From positions 372,001-436,000 of the forward strand of contig JAACJO010000018.1 of the NCBI GenBank assembly GCA_013368445.1: DNA of 64,000 nt. The letters are read 5' to 3'. Position 1 is the stretch's first letter. Each line of letters starts with the position of its first letter. A program made the position numbers and the translations under genes. Below, piece after piece: positions 44,662 through 53,912 of this stretch. Source of the DNA: Leucocoprinus leucothites. Lineage: Eukaryota; Basidiomycota; Agaricomycetes; Agaricales; Agaricaceae. The notes beneath the pieces were generated by a model. That model worked only from the letters and a program-made list of their open reading frames with translations, did not search any database and was not told where the DNA came from.

Positions 44662-46875
44662 TTAAACTTGAAGTTCCCCTGAGTCCTCCAGATCACGCCT
44701 GCCACCAGATATAGGGTAGGGTGAATTCTTCGGCGGAGGCTTTGGCGGTGCTGTGGCCCCACCACCAACGTAGACGGTCCCCGAATCTTCTGACTGCGCC
44801 AACACAAACGGTGGCAAATTGACCATTCCCACCTTAATCGCTATGGTAGACCTGATCTCCCTTTCTTCCCTATCCAACAGCATGCACGTGATCCCACTTC
44901 CGTGGACTGCCAGAACTACCATATCATTTGGTCGGCTAGTCACAGCTGCCTTTGTCCAAACTCCAGTTCGCAGGTCGATTAACGTGGCAGCATAGGGCTG
45001 CATAGGCGCGTTGTTATGCTTGAGACTCCAGGGCTCCCATTGTGGAATGAGTTGACGTGGCCCCCACTCAGCGTCAGGACGATCAAAGGTTGGATCTTGG
45101 GATCGTAGCCATCTGTGCGCATTACCGCCAGGGATTTTATGGTCTTCCGCAACGAACCACAGATCCTGCTTCACAAATATTGTCCCAACTAGCAATTCGA
45201 GTATTGCAAACACGGTTGCTGTAAGCCAAATAATCGTAACCCCACCACCGATATTCCTGGCTGCACTGATGATTCCGACTAGGACCAGGGTAATGGCACC
45301 TCCAATCATCCATCGTTTGAGGCCCTCCATCTCGGGACGGTGATATAGGGCACTCGAATCACGCTGAAGCCAGTGTGTGATCGGGATGGATTTAGGGGCA
45401 ATGATGGAAAGTGCGGGTTCAGCAGGTGAATTCTTGCTTCTGCAGAGTTTGACGGGGATGGATGTAGCGAGGGCTTCTAGTCGCTCAGTTCCTTCTTTGG
45501 GCGCAATCAGTCTACCCCACCACCTATACCCTTGTACGCTTGGATCGGCGAGTCTGCACAAAGCGACGAGGTGGGTGGTGTTATAATACCCTTGGTTCAG
45601 CTCTAGCAACCAAGCAAGGTCCGCCCAACCATTGATACCGAGGAGATCACGCGGCTCTGATCTTCGTGGTAGAAGACCATTTAGTGCTTTGCCGAGGAAT
45701 TCATGCTGGTCAAATCCACTCGCCTCATCCCTGCGAATGGCTTCGACGACAAGCGAGTGGATTGCGGACGGCCAGGGAACCGCACCGGAGTTGGTTGCAT
45801 GCTGCATGATGTTATACAAATGCCATTCCTTCCTCTCGGCGGCACGAGTCTGCATCTCGGCGCGAAAATTGCGGCCAGAAAGAACGCTGATGCGATAGAT
45901 GTGTCTTGGGGTACCCTGATCTTTCGAACGGATCATCAGGAGGACTCTCGGAGTATACAAGATCTCTGCCAGGGTAAATAATCGATTCACCCAAAGGCAG
46001 CAAACGTCAGTATGATCACAGCCTTCGACGTGGCAGAAGACAGCGACCTGCTTTGCATTCTTGAAGATGTCTGCCAGCTGTCCGAGCTCGGCCTTCCGCT
46101 GCTCTTCGCAATCCTCTTCTTTTGTGATATCTTTATCGGAGATACAGAATTCGTCCAGCCAGATGTATTCCACATCCTTGCCTCCACTGTTAACCGGCTT
46201 TCTTGCGCGCGCATACTCGCTCAAAACCACCCAGGCTATCTTCTTGCGGTTGAGGAGACTATACTTGCGCTTTCCTCCCGGAGGAATTTCCGGTTGAGGT
46301 TCGAGTCTTCCCTTCAAGTCGAAAAATAATATCTCCGCGCTATCCATCGCATAACTGATTGCGGTATAATCGGGAAGTTGGCTTCGGTTGCCTCCAGTGC
46401 GGGAATAATTAAGAGTACCCTTTCCATTTTCGGGTTTCTCCCTCTTCCAATCATATTTCGATTGCTCCCAGAACGCAATTTTCCCACCTTCAAAAGTGAC
46501 CTTCAGCAAGTAACGCGGTTTGTTCCCCGTAACAGCATACTGGCCATTCTCCGGATATTTTACCTTTCCCTTCTCAGGAACGAGCGACCACGGAGACTCT
46601 CGTAGGACTGCGTCTGGAATATTTGCCCATTCCAGTCCCCACACGATTCGTTTGATGAGGTCTTTAATTGACCTGTGGGCATGCGGGGTGAAGATCCATA
46701 TCGGTGCTAGCCAGATGGCACAAAAGAGGCGAAGGAGGTTGGCAGTCACATGCCATACGCTGTCGGGTCTCCGACCGAACCAAAGAGGTCCTTTTACACC
46801 AGGCTCCTCCTGAATAAGGCGCATAGGCCGGACGTTTTCTCTGAAGATACGCCAGGATTCGACGATACCGGACAT
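44662..46875 (-). CDS. HET-like domain membrane protein alpha
   Basis: A single-exon frame. I place the start at 46875 (MSGIVESWRIF), matching the paralogue's MSSLSESWRIF, giving 737 aa; the frame stays open 61 codons further upstream but that part reads like 5' UTR. A HET-like core is visible: DYTAISYAMDSAE, then YIWLDEFCISDKDIT, then a conserved FKNAKQVAVFCHVEGCDHT. HET domains mark fungal incompatibility proteins. It also has an N-terminal hydrophobic stretch (about 44-65), two adjacent hydrophobic segments near residue 520-570, and a beta-rich C-terminal part (WGPRQLIPQW, VLAVHGSGITCMLLDRE). It is followed by its diverged paralogue HET-beta upstream on the same strand. The family is degenerate, so the HET call is moderate. 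Confidence 0.7.
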   Translation of the reverse strand: MSGIVESWRIFRENVRPMRLIQEEPGVKGPLWFGRRPDSVWHVTANLLRLFCAIWLAPIWIFTPHAHRSIKDLIKRIVWGLEWANIPDAVLRESPWSLVPEKGKVKYPENGQYAVTGNKPRYLLKVTFEGGKIAFWEQSKYDWKREKPENGKGTLNYSRTGGNRSQLPDYTAISYAMDSAEILFFDLKGRLEPQPEIPPGGKRKYSLLNRKKIAWVVLSEYARARKPVNSGGKDVEYIWLDEFCISDKDITKEEDCEEQRKAELGQLADIFKNAKQVAVFCHVEGCDHTDVCCLWVNRLFTLAEILYTPRVLLMIRSKDQGTPRHIYRISVLSGRNFRAEMQTRAAERKEWHLYNIMQHATNSGAVPWPSAIHSLVVEAIRRDEASGFDQHEFLGKALNGLLPRRSEPRDLLGINGWADLAWLLELNQGYYNTTHLVALCRLADPSVQGYRWWGRLIAPKEGTERLEALATSIPVKLCRSKNSPAEPALSIIAPKSIPITHWLQRDSSALYHRPEMEGLKRWMIGGAITLVLVGIISAARNIGGGVTIIWLTATVFAILELLVGTIFVKQDLWFVAEDHKIPGGNAHRWLRSQDPTFDRPDAEWGPRQLIPQWEPWSLKHNNAPMQPYAATLIDLRTGVWTKAAVTSRPNDMVVLAVHGSGITCMLLDREEREIRSTIAIKVGMVNLPPFVLAQSEDSGTVYVGGGATAPPKPPPKNSPYPISGGRRDLEDSGELQV

Positions 46876-48531
46876 GAAGCCAACTTGAAGGTAGCTTACG
46901 TGCTTCAGCGGGTTGTCAGTTGGATTGAAATTTGAAGTACTCACCAGGGAGCTGTAGAGTGAATAAAAGAGGCTAGCGGGAATGGTAGCGTTGCGATGAA
47001 TTGCCAGTTGTTCAAAGTGCGCCCTATTTATGTTGTACACCCTCGGTGAACCCACCAAAAGCTCATAAGGTCGTAGCTACAGGAGCAGTGTCACTTTCTT
47101 CGTTTGACATTCAACGTCGTCGGCGGTTTCATGGAACTATCCATCAGTGCCAAAGTTGGCACAAGAGGTACTTTGTGATTTGTTGCTTGCTTGATTCATA
47201 TGTAGCTCCTAGGGGCAATGGGGGAACTACCTATGGCTTGTGATAGGTGATACAGACTGGCGATGAGAGGGGCAAATCCTCTGTGCTTCAAGTAATCAGT
47301 CAACTTGGAAAGTACGGGGATTTTCTCGCATTTTGTACGACGACGGTGCTAAGTTCCGGATTACTTTGTCATTTGCGGTACCTTCAGCAGGGTAGAAAGT
47401 AGCCTTGCCTGTAATCGCGAAATAGTCCTGGTATTTGAAAATCTTGTCTTGTTTTTATGTCCTAGGCAGGATCGTCATGGCTACTAATGCATGACCGAAG
47501 ACAAACCTTACCGTTAGCTTCTTTTCATTGAGACATGAGAACCACGAATTTGACATCTCATCATTTTTGATTATTCTCCCTGTGTTGCTCAGTCCAAGCA
47601 TTGACGTCTTTCTCATGGAATGGCAACGACTTATGTTTCAAATAGGGGCTTGGCATCATGCACGATAGTTATCCTGCGGCAGATTCACATCCTGTTGCAG
47701 TGACCGAACATACAGAAGTAGCGAGAGGCCTCAAGCCTTCAATTTTCCGCCAGTTCGCTGGATGAAACGATGTGTGTTTTTGCCTACGAGTTCAGCTCGC
47801 CTCTCCGGGACGTGAGTAATGGGTCCTCAAACAAGCATCACCAAAAATGGTTTGACATGACTGCCTGATGATTACCATCTACGCCATATAACAGATTGGC
47901 GAATATTATTTCCTTGGAGTATCGCGGGCTCCGAATCGATCGTACAAAGAGTGGCTGAGTAGAATATATTGATCTTGCCATTGGACTTAGAATGATGGTA
48001 TTGATGGCGGAATTGAGACTGATCATCATGGATCATGGTTGTCGCATTGACCTGATAGGGAGGGTTAAAGCAGTTTCACGGGGAAACAATTAACAAATCA
48101 CGGTGATTGATTCGGAGATATAACGGTCACAGACTGGACAGCCCACATTATTGAGAAAGCCTTTTGTAGGGATCCTAGGAAACAAATACTATTTGGTAAA
48201 TTTATCTGCGCATCGACTCGAGGGATAAAAGTTGCCGCACAAAATCAGTGGCTATGATATGTACGAGGTCCATCGGATTATACACATGCATAATTTGATA
48301 GCAAAAAATCAGACTTCAAGCTCGAGCTAGGCAAAACTTCAGGCTGAAAAAAAAGAACGTAGGGAGAGGTTCGGAAATTAAAGTCAAACATAAGGAAAGA
48401 AGAAAAAAACAGAGTCAGAGTCAGAGTCAGAGATAGAGACAGAGAGACAGAGGGAAAAAAGGAGAGAATTTAAAAGGAGAGTATCAATAGACTAATGAAT
48501 GTGTACCAAAACAGCTCAAGTTCTGTTTGGA
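46876..48531. other. Spacer between HET-alpha and HET-beta
   Basis: Matches 34054-35804, and its middle part also resembles the spacer upstream of HET-beta. It holds the HET-alpha promoter side and ends in impure CAGAGT/AGAGAC low-complexity DNA near 48410-48450. No conserved ORF. Confidence 0.5.
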
Positions 48532-50757
48532 TTAAACTCCAGGCTCTCCTTCCTTTGGGACGTACTTCCCAACGGATGAACTTGGGTAGGGCGACCTCCG
48601 ATTGTGTCGCCCGTCGGCTGATTTCTTGGCCTTGCCACCAACGTAGACAGTCCCTGAGTCTTCCGACTGTGCCAACGCAAAAGGTGGTAAATTGGCCATC
48701 CCAACCTTGGTCGCAATAGTAGACTTAACCTCCTTTTCTTCCCGATCCAATAGCATGCACGTAATCCCACTTCCGTGGACTGCCAATATGACCATATCGT
48801 TCGGTCGGCTGGTCACGATTGCTTTCGTCCAAACTCCAGTTCGCAGGTCGATCAACGTTACACCATATGGCTTCGTGGGGGTGTTGTTATTTTTGAGATC
48901 CCAGGACCCCCATTGCGGAATGAGTTGGCGAGGACCCCACTCAGCCGCGGATTGATTGAAAAAAGGATCCTGACGCTCTAGCCATCGGTGCGCGTTACCA
49001 CCAGGGACATTATGGTCTTCAGCGACGAACCACATATCCTGCTTCACGAAAATGGTCCCGACCAGTAATTCGAGTATAACATACGCGATTGCCACGAGCC
49101 AAATGATCACGATTCCAGCAGCGAGATCCACAAAACAAATGCCGAATCCGAACATGCTCAGGACAAAGGCGCTTCCAATCATCCACCACTTGAGACTTTT
49201 CATTTCGCGGCGGTGATACAGGGCACTTGAATCACGCTGAAGCCAATGAGTGAGCGCGATAGACTTGGGGGAAATTATGGAGAGGGCAGGTTCATGAGGA
49301 GAATCTTTGTGCTTGCGAATTTGGATGGGAATGGATGTAACAAGGGCTTCGAGTCGCTCTGATCCTTCTTTAGGAGCGATTGGCTCACCCCACCACCTAT
49401 AATTCTGGACGGTTGGATCGGCGAGTTTGCATACGGCAACAAGGAGTGTGGTGTTATAGTACCCCTGGTTCAGCTCTAGCAACCAAGCAAGGTCCGCCCA
49501 ACCGTTGATTCCGTGGAGGTCGCCCAATTGTGATCTCCGCGGTAAGAGACCATTCAAGGCTTTACCGAGGAATCGGTGATCATTGAATTCACCAGCCTTG
49601 TCTCTGCGAATGGCTTCGACTACAAGGGAGTGAATCGCCGACTGCCAGGGAACTCCACCGGAGTTGGTTACGTGCTGCATGATGTTGTATAAATGCCACA
49701 TCTTCTTCTCTGCGGCCCGAGCTTGCATATCAACGCGAAAGTCTTGGCCAGAAACAACGACGATGTGAGAACTGGATTTCTGGGTGTCCCAGTCCTTGGA
49801 ACGGGTCATCACGAGGACTTTCTGGGTGTACAAGATCTCTCCCAGAGTGAATAATCGTTGACACCAAGGGCAGTCGAAACCAGTGTGGTCACAGTCCTCA
49901 ACGTGGCAGAAGACGACGACTTGCTCTGCCCGCCTGAAGATGTCTGCGAGCTGTCCGAGCTCAATGTCCCGCTGCTCCTTGCATTCCTCCTCGTTTGTGA
50001 TTTCTTCATCAGAGAGACAGAATTCATCCAGCCAGATAAATTCTATGTCGTTTCCCTCGCTGTTAACCGTCTCCCTCGTGCGTGCATATTCGTCCAAAAC
50101 CACCTGCGCTATCCTCTTGCGGCTGGCGAGGCTATATTTGCGCTTCCCACCCGGAGTGATGTCCGGCTGGGAATCGAGCTTTTGCCCAGACGCTTTGAAA
50201 ATCTCGTTTGCACTATCGAACGCGTAGCTGATCGCTGTATATCTGGACAGCTGGCTTCGCGTCCTGGGCCCGCCGACCTTTCGGGATTGATTGAGACCGT
50301 CCTCCTCTCCCTTCTTTTCCCTCTCCCTTCCGTACTTGACTTGATGCTGGGATACGATCGTCTTGCCTCGGAATTCCACCTTTAATAACCAATGCGGTTT
50401 GTTCCCTGTAACAGCATATTGGCCACTCGAAGGAACTTTCAGGGTTCCTTTCTCAAGTATCAGTGAGCCCGGAGACTCCAGCAGGACTGCATCCGGAGTA
50501 TTCGCCCATTCTAATCCCCACAAGATTCGCTTAATTAGCTCTTTAGCCGGCCTCGAGCTTGCTGACGGGAGAAAACTCCATATCGGTGCTAGGCAGATCG
50601 CGAAAAAGAGGCGGAGAAAGTTGGCGATGCCGTGCCATGCACTGTCAGGGTTTCGACCGAACCAAAGAGGTCCTTTTACACCTCGCTCCTCCTGAAAGAG
50701 GCGTCCTGGCCGAACATTTTTTGTGAAAATGCGCCATGACTCGGAGAGACTAGACAT
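48532..50757 (-). CDS. HET-like domain membrane protein beta
   Basis: Single-exon 741-aa protein. An N-terminal hydrophobic segment lies at about 44-66. The HET-like core is YTAISYAF at 173-180, FIWLDEFCLSDEE at 240-252 and ADIFRRAEQVVVFCH at 271-285, matching the order of the fungal HET motifs (YvaLSYvWG, WiDalCInQ, iYs.A). A Cys/His-containing stretch CHVEDCDHTGFDCPWC follows. Two adjacent membrane segments lie at about 525-545 and 547-572. The C-terminal 170 residues are beta-rich and end in a Ser/Gly tail. If HET-like it would trigger cell death on non-self contact, but no such activity is shown. An intact partner of the frameshifted copy at 35805-38029. Confidence 0.72.
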   Translation of the reverse strand: MSSLSESWRIFTKNVRPGRLFQEERGVKGPLWFGRNPDSAWHGIANFLRLFFAICLAPIWSFLPSASSRPAKELIKRILWGLEWANTPDAVLLESPGSLILEKGTLKVPSSGQYAVTGNKPHWLLKVEFRGKTIVSQHQVKYGREREKKGEEDGLNQSRKVGGPRTRSQLSRYTAISYAFDSANEIFKASGQKLDSQPDITPGGKRKYSLASRKRIAQVVLDEYARTRETVNSEGNDIEFIWLDEFCLSDEEITNEEECKEQRDIELGQLADIFRRAEQVVVFCHVEDCDHTGFDCPWCQRLFTLGEILYTQKVLVMTRSKDWDTQKSSSHIVVVSGQDFRVDMQARAAEKKMWHLYNIMQHVTNSGGVPWQSAIHSLVVEAIRRDKAGEFNDHRFLGKALNGLLPRRSQLGDLHGINGWADLAWLLELNQGYYNTTLLVAVCKLADPTVQNYRWWGEPIAPKEGSERLEALVTSIPIQIRKHKDSPHEPALSIISPKSIALTHWLQRDSSALYHRREMKSLKWWMIGSAFVLSMFGFGICFVDLAAGIVIIWLVAIAYVILELLVGTIFVKQDMWFVAEDHNVPGGNAHRWLERQDPFFNQSAAEWGPRQLIPQWGSWDLKNNNTPTKPYGVTLIDLRTGVWTKAIVTSRPNDMVILAVHGSGITCMLLDREEKEVKSTIATKVGMANLPPFALAQSEDSGTVYVGGKAKKSADGRHNRRSPYPSSSVGKYVPKEGEPGV

Positions 50758-52385
50758 GAAGCGAACTTCAAGAAAATCATCATCCTTCAGTTACTAGCAG
50801 TTCGAGTAGACGCGGAGTACTCACAAAAGGGAGTGTTGAGTGAATTTGCAGCGGAGAGAGACTGACGAGGATAATTGCGAGTCACTGAGCCGCCAGCTAC
50901 GTATATTTATGCTGTATACATCCTTGGCGCATTCACCAAAAGCCCATAAGTTTATGACAGAGGAACAACATTGCTTTCTTAGTTCAAACTCCAAAATTTT
51001 CTCTACAACCGCACTCCTCCAGATTGGGCAGCACGCTCACGGAACTACATGTCAAACCTAAAACTGGCGCGAGAAACCCTTAATGATTTGTTGTGTGCCT
51101 GTTCATTTCATACGAAGACCGAAGCTAGCGCAACAAGAACTATTTGTATCTCGTGATGGTCATATTGGCAGAGAGGCGTGATGAGAGAAGCAAAATCACA
51201 GGTTAAACATTCTGCCAAATTAGAGGTCATGGGGCTATTCTCTTACCATGTGTGACGACGGAGTCATGTCGCAGGTAGCATAGTCATTCGGACTAATAGC
51301 GGGTTCTTTGGTCATGAATACTAGGCCCTCAGGAGGCTAGATCCATTCAAGGGTAGGGTTTGATCGCACCTGTGATCGCGAAGATAGCTTCCATTTGTGA
51401 GGGTCTTGTTCCTGGCGCATAGCCGAAAGTACGACTTATCCTTCTGGTGCATGAGAGCTAGGATTTGATATCTGATCTTATTTCTTGAGCCCAAGTACTG
51501 CCATCCTCGTAAATGGAAGCGCTCGTTGAATGTGTAATTCCTGTATTTTAAGTCCACGTGCTCGATAAGTACAGGACGTTGAGACGAATTCATGTCTTAT
51601 TGCACAAGTTGAACTTACGGAAGTGACAGGAGGCCGCAGATCTTCAGTTTTGTATTCATGCACTAAAGGGAACGTTGTGTTTGAGTTCTCGGGTTCAGTT
51701 CGGTGTTTAGGAGCGTCCTCGTCGCCTGTACTAAAAATGGGTTCTGACATAAATGTGCCTTGATCACAGCTGTCGGATTGGCTGACCCTGTCTCGCAAAA
51801 GTATCACAGGTTCCTCGGTCGCATCAAAGGGTAGCCAAGTCGAACGTATTGCCGCAACAGCCTTTCTTGTCATCGGTTCCCGGGTCGTACGTGGTAGCGT
51901 GAAGCCAAGGATGGATGTCAGCGTAAGTTCGAAAGGTAGGATGAAAGCCATCCCAACTGGGTTAAATGACGGGCATTCCATTGCAATGCTTCACTGAGAC
52001 TAGAAACATGGCCTCTAATTGTCGACGCAATCGAGAACTGCACAATGATTCTGAATCAAGCTACGAGCCACAAGTCGGTTTGTTGTAGAAATAGACAACA
52101 ACTGACAGTGGAGAAATAGAGTTTTGTTCCGTGGACGGAAGGATAGTGAGAGAATGAGTTTGATATGGTTTGACGGTGGATCCAGAATGATATTGATGGG
52201 GAGAAACCGAGATTGATTATGGTAAAAATTGTCGCATTGCGATAAAGGACGATCACATTGTCCTGGTAAGATTGGTAGTAGCGGGGATCAAGAGCAATTT
52301 AACCCTTATCCGCTACATAGAGCAGGGAACGTAATTCTATTGGTCGAGTTAAACATTCCGTGGTTGACATTGGGAGTCCGATAGC
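50758..52385. other. Spacer upstream of HET-beta
   Basis: Counterpart of 38030-39356, somewhat longer. A 167-codon minus-strand frame (51478-51981) is not kept in the left unit, so I do not call it a gene. The distant relation to the HET-alpha upstream spacer points to an older duplication. Confidence 0.5.
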
Positions 52386-53597
52386 TCAATCATCAGGCAC
52401 GCTATAAGCACCCCACGTATTAGACATAACTCTTGTGACGGGGGGAGGGGGGGAATCGCTTACCCGCTGAGCTTGGGTCCTTCTTTGAAGCGCTTGTCTG
52501 AAGACATCATTAGCAGTCTGATGTCTCGGGTGCACACCAGCTGCGAGGGTATTCTCTGATTCCAAGATTTTACTCAGCCACTGGAAGTCGACGTGAGTCC
52601 CATCTGGGTCTGGTAGCGCCGCCTCCACAAAACCAATGGAAATGCAACCTGTCTTCTGACAAATTGCGGTCACCATATCCAGAATACTCATTCGCCTTTC
52701 CGCCGTCTCAAGGGGCTCCATGGATGAAATCTGAGGCAAAGGAGTACGAATCATCATGATGATTTCCGAAGCAATAGTACCGAAGAAGAAGGTGAGAGGT
52801 ACAAGGAGTCCGTTGGCTGATGATAGAACGCCGCCGAGTCTGAGGGCCATGTTTCCGAGCTGGAGAGACGCACGGAACGTGGTCTCAAATATCCGCCTGT
52901 AACCTTTCCGCAGAACCCTCATAGGCACTGCAGCGTCCTCGAGGCTGAGGTAAGGGGTATCGTTGGCGGGTCTGCTTTGATTTGGGTGGTGGGAAATCAA
53001 AAGAAAATGAGTGGTAGTCATGCCCTTATGTAGGACATAATTCCGAGCCCTGGCAACTGAGCGGGGCGGTCTATATGTCGGAAACTTCCACGCATAATAA
53101 CCCTCCATAAATTGGAGGAAAATGCCAAGGAGGATGAGGGCACCTTCACGAAATTGGTGATGGGCGGTTGCCCAAAATCCGAGTACTGCTTGAGTAAAGA
53201 TAACACAAATAACCGCAAGGTGCTGCCAAGTGAAGGTGCTCGTAAACTGAGCCTCCTCTAGCTTGACTTCCATGACGCCATTAGGAAGTTCCTCATGGGT
53301 CATAGTATAGAGCGCATGCATCCACGGCGCGATCACCGTTCGAGTAGCGCCGGAATCGATATCGGTAAGCCGAAGGTCATTGACGAGGAGGCGCTGTGGA
53401 TAATCGTCGTCAACGGGGTTTTCTTGCCAACCCAGAGACACTGGCATAGGTAGAAACCGACATGCTGGGCGAAGCATGTGCTTGAGTCCGACCATGCGCT
53501 TGGGCATCATCGTAGCAGCGACCTCAACATAATTAAGAGGGCTTTGAGTGAGATTGACTTTGTCGCGCATTTCATCGAGGTCCTTCGCGATGCCCAT
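52386..53597 (-). CDS. Membrane protein of unknown function (copy 2)
   Basis: Paralogue of 39357-40598; start MGIAKDLDEM at 53597. The hydrophobic segments and the tracts VEVAATMMPKRMVG and ESENTLAAGVHPRHQTAND are conserved. The donor of the last intron (GTAAGCG) is kept, but the acceptor AG used in copy 1 reads GG here and a C-rich expansion lies inside the intron. Unspliced translation ends ...VMSNTWGAYSVPDD. An alternative acceptor (CTTATAG) a few bases on could still give a spliced form. It is head-to-head with the intact DBP4 gene and tandem to HET-beta. Function unknown. Confidence 0.62.
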   Translation of the reverse strand: MGIAKDLDEMRDKVNLTQSPLNYVEVAATMMPKRMVGLKHMLRPACRFLPMPVSLGWQENPVDDDYPQRLLVNDLRLTDIDSGATRTVIAPWMHALYTMTHEELPNGVMEVKLEEAQFTSTFTWQHLAVICVIFTQAVLGFWATAHHQFREGALILLGIFLQFMEGYYAWKFPTYRPPRSVARARNYVLHKGMTTTHFLLISHHPNQSRPANDTPYLSLEDAAVPMRVLRKGYRRIFETTFRASLQLGNMALRLGGVLSSANGLLVPLTFFFGTIASEIIMMIRTPLPQISSMEPLETAERRMSILDMVTAICQKTGCISIGFVEAALPDPDGTHVDFQWLSKILESENTLAAGVHPRHQTANDVFRQALQRRTQAQRVSDSPPPPVTRVMSNTWGAYSVPDD

Positions 53598-53912
53598 GAT
53601 TAAATGAAGGAAAGGAGGGGTATGAGAGGGAAGTGAGTGAATGAAGGAGGCTGTCAATATGTAGGCTGGGTAAGTAGGAATCGCAACCTTGAGCTTTAAT
53701 GAGCATCTTCATCTTTGGTAATAGGTTACCTGTGCCACAGAGATTCAACTTCGATGTGATGGGCGGCGGTGAACAGATGTCAACAAAGCGTGGGTATTGT
53801 TGTCTGATTGTCACCTGCCAGGTTGTCACAGCATGAGGTGATGGCTCTTGTGATGGTCCTCCAAAAAGCCATCATTTTTATCTTTCCATTGTTGATACAT
53901 TAATCCCACTCG
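53598..53912. promoter_or_regulatory. Bidirectional promoter, membrane protein / DBP4
   Basis: 315 bp between divergent start codons, well conserved with 40599-40918. It must contain the promoter elements of the essential DBP4 gene. No precise site was identified. Confidence 0.45.

Noticed and set aside
46876..47058. Extra 61-residue N-terminus for HET-alpha
   Set aside because: The intact paralogue starts at the equivalent of 46875 and the upstream part aligns with non-coding flank of the left unit.
51478..51981. 167-codon ORF in the HET-beta upstream spacer
   Set aside because: Not conserved in the duplicate spacer (38560-39224), where frames are broken.
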